NCBI GenBank assembly: GCA_004377275.1
Contig: SOIC01000150.1
Span: 1-8,001, forward strand
Length of the DNA stretch: 8,001 nucleotides
Reading direction: 5' to 3'
DNA from: Dehalococcoidia bacterium
GTDB taxonomy: Bacteria; Chloroflexota; Dehalococcoidia; E44-bin15
Under the pieces are notes generated by a model. The model did no database searches. It was not told the DNA's origin and worked only from the letters and a program-made list of their open reading frames with translations. This document shows positions 1 through 6,069 of the stretch, in pieces. The position numbers were made by a program, and so were the translations under genes. How positions within the stretch are numbered: the first letter of the stretch is position 1; each line of letters begins with the position of its first letter.

Positions 1-390
1 GGAGGGTTGGGGGATAGCGAAAAGCTCTCGTAAGCCTCGGAGTTGATCCTGCGAGAGCGCCTTAGTGGGGAAGAGATAGAGAGCACAACTCCTCCTTTCG
101 CTTAGCGCCCTATCCAGCACGGGCACATTGTAGCAGAGGGTCTTGCCGCTGGCCGATGGGGTGACTATAAAGACATTCTTCGCCGAGCGGGCGGCGTTTA
201 TCGCCTGCGCCTGGTGGCTGTAGAGTGGTAGCAGGTGTGCCGCCTCCAGGTAGCTATGGAGCGTGGGGTGGAGGGGTTCCGCCAGCTTGCCATAGCTTGG
301 CTGGCGGCTGGCTATCTGCGCGACATAGGCAATCTGATTCTTGTAGGAGGGGTGTTCTTTAAGGTGATCCAGGAAGGCTAAGGTTTCCAT
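1..390 (-). CDS. DEAD/DEAH-box helicase, YprA/Hrq1-like, N-terminal part (runs off left edge)
   Basis: Only the first 130 residues are in the window. They show a Q-motif-like LYSHQAQAI at about residues 55-63, the motif I (Walker A) sequence TPSASGKT at 77-84, and motif Ia FPTKALSQDQ at about 107-116. The TP-x-ASGKT form with PTKAL is typical of the YprA/MrfA/Hrq1 branch of superfamily 2, ATP-dependent DNA helicases linked to repair and usually carrying a C-terminal DUF1998 domain. That domain would lie outside the window, so the subfamily is inferred. The ATG at 388-390 is one base past the DUF503 stop (TAAAATG), with no clear ribosome binding site of its own, so translation is probably coupled to the upstream gene. 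The context is a leftward operon with DUF503. Confident as an SF2 helicase, less so as to subfamily. Confidence 0.85.
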   Translation of the reverse strand, partial: METLAFLDHLKEHPSYKNQIAYVAQIASRQPSYGKLAEPLHPTLHSYLEAAHLLPLYSHQAQAINAARSAKNVFIVTPSASGKTLCYNVPVLDRALSERRSCALYLFPTKALSQDQLRGLRELFAIPQPS

Positions 391-391
391 T

Positions 392-685
392 TTAAAGGGC
401 GTGGATGATCTCTATCTCGTAATCGAGCATTTCCACATCAAACTTGCTCTTTTGGATGAAATCTACCACCTTTGATAGGACTTCGTTGGCATGCGGCCCG
501 CTGTTGCTGACGCAGGTTATCCCCAGGGTGAGGAGTTGCCAAAGGTCCTGATCATCGACCTCGGCTATAGAAACGTTATACCTGTTTTTCACCCGCTCAA
601 TGATCGGCTTGGAAACCTGTCGCTTTCCTTTGAGGGAATCGTTCTCTGGCAGGCGAAGCCTTACCTTGCAGACACCGATATTCAT
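392..685 (-). CDS. DUF503 family protein (YlxP-like)
   Basis: A 97-residue protein starting MNIGVCKVRLRLPENDSLKG, with the conserved DUF503 N-terminal pattern (a strand, then SLKGKRQVSKPIIERVKNRYNVSIAEVDDQDLWQ-like text at residues 17-50) and a C-terminal strand ending in DYEIEIIHAL. DUF503/YlxP proteins are small ferredoxin-fold proteins often found near translation or ribosome-maturation genes; no biochemical role is established, so none is assigned. The frame stays open upstream, but the ATG at 683-685 is chosen because GGAGGG lies 5 bases before it and because family members start here. A hairpin (706-738) sits just upstream, between this gene and the zinc-ribbon gene. It is followed almost without gap by the helicase, pointing to co-transcription and coupled translation. 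Confidence 0.88.
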   Translation of the reverse strand: MNIGVCKVRLRLPENDSLKGKRQVSKPIIERVKNRYNVSIAEVDDQDLWQLLTLGITCVSNSGPHANEVLSKVVDFIQKSKFDVEMLDYEIEIIHAL

Positions 686-705
686 CACACCCTCCAGGAT
701 AATAG

Positions 706-738
706 AAGCCGAGACGTGTATTGGGAGCGTCTCGGCTT
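706..738 (-). terminator. Hairpin between zinc-ribbon gene and DUF503 gene (terminator or attenuator)
   Basis: A perfect 11-bp stem pairs AAGCCGAGACG (706-716) with CGTCTCGGCTT (728-738) across an 11-base loop. It lies 17 bases after the zinc-ribbon stop codon and about 20 bases before the DUF503 start. In the leftward transcript the stem is followed by CTATTATCC, which is only weakly U-rich, so partial termination or RNA processing is as likely as full rho-independent termination. It would separate the expression level of the zinc-ribbon gene from that of DUF503 and the helicase. Confidence 0.55.
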
Positions 739-754
739 TCAAGCAGTAGGAGCG

Positions 755-1039
755 TTAGCGACTACTTCTCATCTTGGCAAAGCATTCATTACAGTACACC
801 GGTCGATCACCCCTGGGCTCAAAGGGGACCTCGCACTCCTGGCTGCAAGCGGCGCATACTGCGGCATGCATCTCCCGGGCTTCACCAAAGCGACCTCGCC
901 GCCTCTCCAAGCGACACTCCTTGCAGCGAGTAGGTTCGCTCTGCAGCCCGCGTGACAAGTAGAATTCCTGCTCACCAGCAGTGAATGTGAACTCACGACC
1001 GCAATCACGACACACGAGAGTCTTGTCCTGGAAAGCCAT
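755..1039 (-). CDS. Double zinc-ribbon protein (probable zinc ribbon plus CxxC-x17-CxxC domain)
   Basis: A 94-residue protein with eight cysteines in four CxxC knuckles: C10/C13 with C39/C42, then C62/C65 with C83/C86. The second pair has exactly 17 residues between knuckles, matching the CxxC-x17-CxxC domain family. The first half (LVCRDCGREFTFTAGEQEFY) matches the probable-zinc-ribbon family often found in the same small proteins. Each half should bind one zinc ion. The linker 43-52 is arginine-rich (RLERRRGR), which would suit nucleic-acid binding, but the function is unknown. The start is well supported by AAGGAGGT followed by a 5-6-base spacer before the ATG at 1037-1039. It is the first gene of the leftward block, about 150 bases downstream of a strong candidate promoter, and is followed by a hairpin. 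Confidence 0.85.
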   Translation of the reverse strand: MAFQDKTLVCRDCGREFTFTAGEQEFYLSRGLQSEPTRCKECRLERRRGRFGEAREMHAAVCAACSQECEVPFEPRGDRPVYCNECFAKMRSSR

Positions 1040-1096
1040 ATCGAACCTCCTTCCTATATTGTGTGGTTACCTCTTGTCGATACAGCTTCAAGACTT

Positions 1097-1138
1097 GGTT
1101 TGTCGGCTTGCCTTAACTTACTTGTACCGAAACAAACC
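1097..1138 (-). promoter_or_regulatory. Hairpin in the long leader of the zinc-ribbon gene
   Basis: GGTTTGT (1097-1103) pairs with ACAAACC (1132-1138), and CGG (1104-1106) with CCG (1127-1129), leaving a 2-base bulge and a 20-base loop. It sits inside the roughly 150-base untranslated leader predicted for the leftward transcript. A further copy of the same motif overlaps the -35 element (CGGTTTGT at 1215-1222). It could be a leader structure or a set of operator half-sites; neither is demonstrated. Confidence 0.35.
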
Positions 1139-1197
1139 GCTAACCCGTCTGTCCGGGGTCGTGATGCCGAAACGCCAATCTAGGTCCACCTGAAAAT

Positions 1198-1225
1198 AGT
1201 ATACACCAATAGTTCGGTTTGTCAA
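1198..1225 (-). promoter_or_regulatory. Leftward sigma-70-type promoter for the zinc-ribbon/DUF503/helicase block
   Basis: On the minus strand a perfect TTGACA (1220-1225) is separated by 16 bases from TATACT (1198-1203), five of six matches to TATAAT. Transcription would start near 1190, leaving a leader of about 150 bases before the zinc-ribbon ATG. This is the best-matching promoter in the window. Confidence 0.65.
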
Positions 1226-1247
1226 ATGCAATAGCTATATATAACGC

Positions 1248-1277
1248 TTGTTTGGCTTATCTTCCCCGTGTTAAAAT
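1248..1277 (+). promoter_or_regulatory. Candidate uvrA promoter
   Basis: TAAAAT (1272-1277) is a good -10 element, five of six to TATAAT. Eighteen bases upstream lies a poor -35, TTGTTT (1248-1253). It falls about 40 bases before the uvrA start in an AT-rich stretch between divergent genes. I found no convincing SOS/LexA box here. Confidence 0.4.
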
Positions 1278-1315
1278 AGAGAGTTAGCGAACGCATCGCC
1301 GATAGGGCAGTGGTC

Positions 1316-4189
1316 ATGCCGCTGGATACAATATTCGTTAAAGGGGCCCGAGAGCATAACCTGAAAAATATCGATGTCGCTATCCCCAGGGATAAGCTGG
1401 TGGTGATCACCGGCGTCTCAGGCTCGGGGAAGAGCTCGCTGGCCTTCGATACCATCTATGCCGAGGGGCAGCGCCGTTATGTCGAATCCCTATCCGCCTA
1501 TGCCCGCCAGTTCCTTGGTCGGATGGAGAAACCAGATGTGGACTATATCGAGGGGCTCAGCCCTGCCATCTCCATCGACCAGAAGGGACCAGGGAGAAAT
1601 CCCCGTTCCACGGTGGGCACGGCAACCGAAATCTATGACTATCTGAGATTGCTCTTCGCTCGGGTGGGTCACCCCCACTGCCCCAATTGCGGGCGGGAGA
1701 TTTCACAGCAAACGGTGCAGCAGATCGTCGATGCGCTGCTGGAGCTTCCCGCTCAGACCAGTATCATGATCATGGCCCCTTTGATCAAGGATCGCAAGGG
1801 GGAGCATCAGGGGGTGTTTGAGGACCTGAGGAAGGCGGGGTATGTGCGGGTCAGGGTCGATGGCAGCATCCATGACCTCGCCGAGGATTTCGACCTGGAT
1901 AGATACAAGCAGCACACCATTGAGGCGGTGGTCGATAGGCTGGTCATCCAGGGGCGGGATCAACAGGGTCGCCTTGCCGACTCCGTGGAGACCTCGCTCA
2001 AGCTGGGGGGTGGGGTGGTGCTGGTAAAGGTACTCGATGGGGAGGAGCTTCTGTTTTCGGAGCACTTTGCCTGCGTGCGCTGCGGCATCAGCCTGGGGGA
2101 GATCGAACCGAGGACCTTCAGCTTCAATAGTCCCCACGGTGCCTGCCCAGCATGCACCGGACTGGGGGTAAAGATGGAGATCGACCCTGATATGGTCCTT
2201 CCCAATAAAGAACTCTCCATTGCTGAAGGGGCGATTCGCCCCTGGGGTTGGTTTTCCTGGCACTCCAGCCAGCTGGAGTCGCTGGCGCGACGCTGCAGCT
2301 TTTCGCTTCACGTACCTGTTAAGGAGCTAAGCGAGCGCTACCTCAACCTCATCCTCTATGGTGAGGAGGGGGAGCTCGTTAGGCATCGAAACCGGTTTGG
2401 CCGGGTTCGGGGGTATTTCACCGGTTACGAGGGGGTGATCCCATACCTGGAGCGCCTCTACCGGGATACCGAGTCCGACCGTACTCGCTGGGATATCGAG
2501 CGTTATATGACCTCACACCCCTGCCCTATATGTCGGGGTCAGCGACTCAAGCCGGAGTCCCTTGCGGTAACTATCGCGGGCCAGAATATCGCTCAGGTGA
2601 GCGCGATGTCCATTGAGCAGGCAGTGGCGTGGATCGGGTTACTGGCCGGAGATGGGAAGGGAAAGCCCCTGCTCAGCGAGCGCGAGTTACTCATCGGCCG
2701 CCAGATCCTCAAGGAGATCAGCGCTCGCCTCGGCTTTTTAAAGGATGTAGGTCTCGATTACCTCACCATCGACCGTGGCTCAAGCACCCTCTCCGGCGGC
2801 GAGGCGCAGCGCATACGCCTGGCTACCCAGATCGGCAGCGGCCTCATGGGGGTGCTCTATATTTGCGATGAGCCTACGGTGGGACTCCATCCCGCCGATG
2901 ACTATCGCCTCATCGAGACCCTGAAGAAGCTGAGGGATCTGGGCAACACCATCCTGGTGGTGGAGCACGATGAGGCGATGATGCGCGCCGCCGACCACAT
3001 CATCGATATGGGCCCCGGCGCTGGGGAGAACGGTGGGGAGGTTGTGGTCACCGGAACCATCGTGGAGATCATGGAATGTCGAGGTTCCAGCACAGGTGAT
3101 TACCTGAGCGGGCGAAAGGAGATTTCACTCCCCAGAGAGCGCCGCCCTGGCTCGGGGAATAACCTTCTCATAAGGGGGGCGCGTCAGAACAACCTCAAGG
3201 ATATCGATGTCCCCATCCCTCTGGGGAGGTTCGTTTGCATCACCGGCGTATCAGGGTCGGGCAAGAGCACCCTCATCGACGAGATCCTCTATAAGAAGCT
3301 GGCCCAGATATTCTACAAGGCCAAGGAACGCCCTGGGGAGTGCGATGGCATCGAGGGGATGGAGCACATCGATAAGGTGGTCAACATCGACCAGTCACCT
3401 ATCGGGCGCACCCCACGCTCCAACCCGGCAACCTATACCGGCACCTTCACCCCGATCCGTGAGCTCTTCGCCACCGTGCCCGATGCTCGCGTACGCGGCT
3501 ATAAACCGGGGCGTTTTTCGTTCAATGTTAAGGGTGGCAGGTGTGAGGCCTGTCGGGGTGGGGGCTATATCCAGATCGAGATGCAGTTTCTGCCCGATGT
3601 CACCGTCCCCTGCGAGGTTTGCAAGGGGAAGCGCTATAATCGCGAGGCGCTGGAGATCCGGTTCAAGGGGAAGAACATCGCCGAGATCCTGGAGATGAGC
3701 GTTACGGAGGCTCTATCGCTCTTTGAGCATTTTCCAAAGGTGAAAAGCAAGCTGGAAACACTGAAGGATGTTGGGCTGGGCTACATCAAGCTGGGGCAGC
3801 CGGCAACCACCCTCTCTGGGGGCGAGGCGCAGCGGGTGAAGCTCGCCACCGAGCTTTCCAGGCGCTCGACGGGGAAGACGCTATATATTCTCGATGAGCC
3901 GACTACCGGGCTCTCCTTTGAGGATGCCGCCGCCCTGCTTCGGGTGCTCCATCGCCTCGTCGATGGGGGAAATACCGTGATCCTTATTGAGCACCATCTC
4001 GATATGATCAAGAACGCCGACTACCTCATCGACCTCGGCCCCGGTGCCGGCGATCGCGGGGGGTATGTCATCGCCACGGGAACGCCGGAGGAGGTTGCTC
4101 AGGAGGATGGATCCTTCACCGGGCAATACCTGCGCCGGGTGCTGGCGAAGCACGCAGGCAAAATGGTCTCGGCAATGGTCGGAAACTGA
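1316..4189 (+). CDS. uvrA: UvrABC excision nuclease subunit A
   Basis: Damage-recognition ATPase of nucleotide excision repair; acts as a dimer in the cytoplasm and loads UvrB on lesions. The 957-residue length is close to the usual 940-950. Numbering from the chosen ATG, the first ABC half has Walker A GVSGSGKS (33-40), a CPNC pair (122-125), the zinc finger C253/C256-C277/C280, signature LSGGE (492-496) and Walker B LYICDEP (514-520). The second half has Walker A GVSGSGKS (644-651), the damage-sensing zinc module C743/C746-C766/C769, signature LSGGE (833-837) and Walker B LYILDEP (856-862). A GTG at 1310 is in frame, but AGGG at 1304-1307 is well spaced only for the ATG at 1316, and MPLDTIFVKGAREHNLKNI matches the family N-terminus. 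Oddities: Cys517 in the first Walker B, and Ser867 where TTGLH is usual. The reading frame is intact, so it is presumed functional. Confidence 0.98.
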   Translation: MPLDTIFVKGAREHNLKNIDVAIPRDKLVVITGVSGSGKSSLAFDTIYAEGQRRYVESLSAYARQFLGRMEKPDVDYIEGLSPAISIDQKGPGRNPRSTVGTATEIYDYLRLLFARVGHPHCPNCGREISQQTVQQIVDALLELPAQTSIMIMAPLIKDRKGEHQGVFEDLRKAGYVRVRVDGSIHDLAEDFDLDRYKQHTIEAVVDRLVIQGRDQQGRLADSVETSLKLGGGVVLVKVLDGEELLFSEHFACVRCGISLGEIEPRTFSFNSPHGACPACTGLGVKMEIDPDMVLPNKELSIAEGAIRPWGWFSWHSSQLESLARRCSFSLHVPVKELSERYLNLILYGEEGELVRHRNRFGRVRGYFTGYEGVIPYLERLYRDTESDRTRWDIERYMTSHPCPICRGQRLKPESLAVTIAGQNIAQVSAMSIEQAVAWIGLLAGDGKGKPLLSERELLIGRQILKEISARLGFLKDVGLDYLTIDRGSSTLSGGEAQRIRLATQIGSGLMGVLYICDEPTVGLHPADDYRLIETLKKLRDLGNTILVVEHDEAMMRAADHIIDMGPGAGENGGEVVVTGTIVEIMECRGSSTGDYLSGRKEISLPRERRPGSGNNLLIRGARQNNLKDIDVPIPLGRFVCITGVSGSGKSTLIDEILYKKLAQIFYKAKERPGECDGIEGMEHIDKVVNIDQSPIGRTPRSNPATYTGTFTPIRELFATVPDARVRGYKPGRFSFNVKGGRCEACRGGGYIQIEMQFLPDVTVPCEVCKGKRYNREALEIRFKGKNIAEILEMSVTEALSLFEHFPKVKSKLETLKDVGLGYIKLGQPATTLSGGEAQRVKLATELSRRSTGKTLYILDEPTTGLSFEDAAALLRVLHRLVDGGNTVILIEHHLDMIKNADYLIDLGPGAGDRGGYVIATGTPEEVAQEDGSFTGQYLRRVLAKHAGKMVSAMVGN

Positions 4190-4215
4190 ACCGGTAAAGA
4201 TAAAGGTGGAGAGCT

Positions 4216-4242
4216 ATGAAGCTGGAAAATGTTAGGGCATAA
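4216..4242 (+). other. Tiny ORF with good ribosome binding site between uvrA and the AhpD-like gene
   Basis: An 8-codon ORF (MKLENVRA) begins after GGTGGAG with normal spacing and ends in TAA immediately before the AAGGAGG that serves the next gene. It may be a translated leader peptide, a decayed gene start, or chance. The 17 bases before it (4198-4214) recur with one mismatch at 4861-4877, upstream of the HD gene. Confidence 0.2.
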
Positions 4243-4253
4243 GGAGGCATTGA

Positions 4254-4775
4254 ATGGATGAGGATAGAGAACAACCTATCTGGCGAATAGCCACCGGTAA
4301 GTCTGACAAGATGGTGTGTGGAAGTTTCAGAGGGTTACTGGAGGACCTCTGGTTTCTCACAAAAAACGTAAGGTCAGTCATAAATGTATCAAGGAGAAAG
4401 ATGGTGTCTCGCGCTTTCCGGGAGAGGCTTATGCTCGCGGTAGTCTCAGTGTATGGCTGCCCCCTTTGTTCCTGGCTTCACACCGGGGGTGCACTGCGAA
4501 GCGGGATTGCGGAAGAGGAGATCATCGGGCTTCTCGTTGGTAGCGTGGACAATTGTCCCGAGGACGAGGCGGTCGCGGTGCTCTATGCCCAGCACTGGGC
4601 CGATTCCGATGCCAAACCAGAGCCCGAAGCGGTGAAAAGGCTGGAGCAAACCTACGGCACGGAAAAGGCGAGGGTGGTAAACACCATATTGCATATGAAC
4701 CGGATTGGCGAATATTCATTTAGCGTTGGGGGCCTCTTTCTCTACCGGATCTCCTTCGGCAGGTGGGGGAAATAG
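4254..4775 (+). CDS. Carboxymuconolactone decarboxylase / AhpD-like family protein
   Basis: A 173-residue protein whose middle (about 52-95) is the CMD/AhpD core. Glu57, Cys69, Cys72 and His76 form E-x11-C-x2-C-x3-H, the spacing of the catalytic relay in AhpD alkylhydroperoxidases, where the two cysteines reduce peroxides or receive electrons from a partner. This makes a thiol-peroxidase-type role more likely than true decarboxylation, but substrate and electron donor cannot be told from sequence. The N-terminal 45 residues and the C-terminal helical part (residues 105-173) are less recognisable; the family normally works as homo-oligomers. The start at 4254 follows a strong AAGGAGG with a suitable spacer. 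It lies 64 bases after uvrA on the same strand and may be co-transcribed with it, which would fit an oxidative or DNA-damage stress context. Confidence 0.82.
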   Translation: MDEDREQPIWRIATGKSDKMVCGSFRGLLEDLWFLTKNVRSVINVSRRKMVSRAFRERLMLAVVSVYGCPLCSWLHTGGALRSGIAEEEIIGLLVGSVDNCPEDEAVAVLYAQHWADSDAKPEPEAVKRLEQTYGTEKARVVNTILHMNRIGEYSFSVGGLFLYRISFGRWGK

Positions 4776-4782
4776 GTTAAAC

Positions 4783-4810
4783 TTGTTCCCTAGTACGTCT
4801 GAATTTTAAT
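4783..4810 (+). promoter_or_regulatory. Weak candidate promoter upstream of the HD-domain gene
   Basis: TTGTTC (4783-4788) and TTTAAT (4805-4810) are 16 bases apart in an AT-richer 109-base gap. Both match the consensus only partly, so read-through from the upstream gene is an equal possibility. Confidence 0.25.
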
Positions 4811-4884
4811 TAGGCGACAATGGCAGCATCCGCTCAAGCGATTAAGTGTGGACACCATGAAGATGAAGGTGGAGAGCGAAGGAA

Positions 4885-5436
4885 ATGAACAGGGATGATA
4901 CCCTGGCCTCCATCGAGGCCAACGTGGAGAATCGGAACCTCATCAACCATATGCTGGCCACTGAGGCGATCATGAGGGCGTTGGCGAGGCACTTTGGCGA
5001 GGATGAGGAGGCGTGGGGGCTTACCGGGCTGCTGCATGACATCGATGTCGAGCTCACCGAGGGGGACATGCGTGCTCACAGCAAGCTGGGGGCAGACATC
5101 GCTAGGGAGCTTGGTGCCTCGGAAGAGATGGCGCAAGCCATCCTGTGCCACAATGAGGCTCACGGCGTCCTCCCTGAAACCCTGCTGGATAAGGCCCTTT
5201 TCTGCGCTGACCCTTTGACTGGGCTTATCGTTGCCGGTGCCCTGGTGCGCCCGGACAAAAAGCTTGAGGGGCTCACCACCAAGTCGCTGATTAAGCGCTT
5301 CGGCGAGAAGAGATTTGCTGCCGGGGCAAACCGAAAGCAGATCAGCAAGTGCCGCGAACTCGGCCTCGAGCTTGAGGAGTTCATCGAGCTGGGGCTTGAG
5401 GCGATGAAGCGCATCGCCGAGGAATTGGGGGTGTAA
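4885..5436 (+). CDS. Stand-alone HD-domain protein (probable metal-dependent phosphohydrolase)
   Basis: A 183-residue protein consisting mainly of one HD domain. Candidate metal ligands are His22 (NHMLATEAIM), the His51-Asp52 pair in LLHDIDVE, His65 in MRAHSKLGA, His89 in ILCHNEAHG and Asp109 in ALFCADPLTG. This order is that of HD/HDIG phosphohydrolases, which cleave phosphate monoesters or nucleotides using bound divalent metals. With no fused sensor or synthetase domain, the substrate is unknown. The C-terminal third (125-183) is helical and rich in charged residues. The ATG at 4885 follows GGAG and AAGGA in a purine-rich stretch; no competing in-frame start is better. A short overlapping ORF (4857-4898) begins just upstream, probably by chance. 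The gene ends 161 bases before the RRM gene without a clear terminator. Confidence 0.85.
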   Translation: MNRDDTLASIEANVENRNLINHMLATEAIMRALARHFGEDEEAWGLTGLLHDIDVELTEGDMRAHSKLGADIARELGASEEMAQAILCHNEAHGVLPETLLDKALFCADPLTGLIVAGALVRPDKKLEGLTTKSLIKRFGEKRFAAGANRKQISKCRELGLELEEFIELGLEAMKRIAEELGV

Positions 5437-5456
5437 CTCCGAGCCATTACCCGGCC

Positions 5457-5486
5457 TTTACTTAGATAGATGTGATGTGGTATAAA
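5457..5486 (+). promoter_or_regulatory. Upstream candidate promoter (P1) of the RRM gene
   Basis: TTTACT (5457-5462) is followed after 18 bases by TATAAA (5481-5486), with an extended -10 TGG directly before it. Transcription would start near 5493 and give a leader of about 105 bases containing two TTAGGCGAA repeats. Confidence 0.4.
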
Positions 5487-5534
5487 GGCACAGGGGATAC
5501 TGGGCGGATTAGGCGAAGCCAAGAGTTCGACTAT

Positions 5535-5563
5535 TTGGAGGTTAGGCGAAATTCTGGCATAAT
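5535..5563 (+). promoter_or_regulatory. Proximal candidate promoter (P2) of the RRM gene
   Basis: CATAAT (5558-5563) with an extended -10 TGG at 5555-5557 lies 17 bases after a poor -35 TTGGAG (5535-5540). It would start transcription about 25-30 bases before the RRM start codon. One TTAGGCGAA repeat (5542-5550) falls in the spacer, where a bound regulator could block this promoter. Confidence 0.45.
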
Positions 5564-5597
5564 AGTGTTTAAGAAAGGGAGATAACAGGGAGGTAGA

Positions 5598-5873
5598 ATG
5601 AACATCTACGTAGGCAATTTGTCACACGAGCTCACCGAAGAAGAGTTGAAGCAGGCCTTTGAAGCCTTTGGGCAGGTTGAATCCGCTAAAATCATCACGG
5701 ACAGATACAGCGGCGTATCGAGAGGATTCGGATTTGTGGAGATGCCTACCCAAGCTGAAGCCGAGACCGCGATCGCTGAACTGAACGGCAAGGAGTTGAA
5801 AGGACGAACGCTTACCGTTAATGAGGCTCGCCCTCGCACCGAAGGCCCTCGAGGTGGGGGACGGCGCTGGTAA
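5598..5873 (+). CDS. Short RRM-domain RNA-binding protein
   Basis: A 91-residue protein that is almost all one RNA recognition motif. RNP2 is IYVGNL (3-8) and RNP1 is RGFGFVEM (42-49), with the key aromatics Tyr4, Phe44 and Phe46 that stack on RNA bases. Strand and helix spacing follow the canonical beta-alpha-beta-beta-alpha-beta fold (ELTEEELKQAFEAFG is helix 1). The short tail (79-91) is rich in Arg and Gly, as in cyanobacterial Rbp-type proteins, several of which are cold-induced; that role here is inference. The start follows GGGAGG with a short spacer. Two candidate promoters lie upstream. Directly downstream is an 11-bp long-range inverted repeat and the fullest copy of the dispersed repeat, so the 3' end of this transcript is probably structured. 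Confidence 0.95.
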   Translation: MNIYVGNLSHELTEEELKQAFEAFGQVESAKIITDRYSGVSRGFGFVEMPTQAEAETAIAELNGKELKGRTLTVNEARPRTEGPRGGGRRW

Positions 5874-5877
5874 ATAG

Positions 5878-5975
5878 TCCTCAGATTTAACAGCTTCATA
5901 ATAGAACTTCTGCTGACACGGGCTTTGCGGCTCATTCGGTTTGCCTTAATGCTTCGCACTTCGCAAATCTGAGGA
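5878..5975 (+). repeat. 11-bp perfect inverted repeat after the RRM gene
   Basis: TCCTCAGATTT (5878-5888) is perfectly complementary to AAATCTGAGGA (5965-5975), with 76 bases between the arms. The left arm is 5 bases beyond the RRM stop; the right arm lies within repeat copy A. Another complementary pair, TAACAGC (5888-5894) and GCTGTTA (6023-6029), is nested around it. Formed in RNA, the stem could stabilise the 3' end of the RRM transcript; it is not followed by a T-run, so it is not a classic terminator. Confidence 0.5.
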
Positions 5976-6032
5976 GCTGGGGCTGTGAAGCGAATTGAGC
6001 GACCCCAGAGTTCGCGTACATGGCTGTTATGC
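5914..6032 (+). repeat. Dispersed repeat copy A (fullest copy, about 119 bp, attC-like)
   Basis: The most complete member of a repeat family seen four times in 5.9-7.4 kb. Its left end has ACACGGGCTTTGCGGCTCA (5916-5934), identical over 19 bases to copy D. Its middle (5957-5996) aligns with copies B and C. Its right end TTCGCGTACATGGCTGTTAT (6011-6030) differs from copy C in two of 20 bases. The left terminus is CTGACA where copies B and D have ATAACA; the right terminus is TGTTAT. It follows the RRM gene and precedes the hotdog gene. Aligned with copy C over about 89 positions I count roughly 73% identity, by eye. Confidence 0.7.
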
Positions 6033-6069
6033 GCCGTTTCATCGAAGAACCATGATAAAGAGGGTGAAA

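Noticed and set aside
491..955. 154-codon rightward ORF
   Set aside because: It lies antisense to the DUF503 and zinc-ribbon genes, both of which have family motifs and good ribosome binding sites; it is a shadow frame.
1104..1116. Possible fifth repeat fragment: CGGCTTGCCTTAA resembling CGGTTTGCCTTAA in copy A
   Set aside because: Only 13 bases with one mismatch and no flanking similarity, so it is likely chance.
1281..1300. Possible SOS box before uvrA (GCGAACGCATCGC)
   Set aside because: It has only one half resembling the GAAC...GTTC consensus, and the second half does not match.
1703..2311. 202-codon leftward ORF inside uvrA
   Set aside because: It is antisense to conserved UvrA sequence, with no recognisable motifs; expected by chance in GC-rich coding DNA.
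3207..3698. 163-codon rightward ORF in another frame of uvrA
   Set aside because: Ser/Arg/Pro-rich shadow of the UvrA second half, with no independent support.
5995..6069. Longer start for the hotdog gene (5995 or 6052)
   Set aside because: The extra residues come from repeat copy A and do not belong to the hotdog fold; the ribosome binding site favours 6070.
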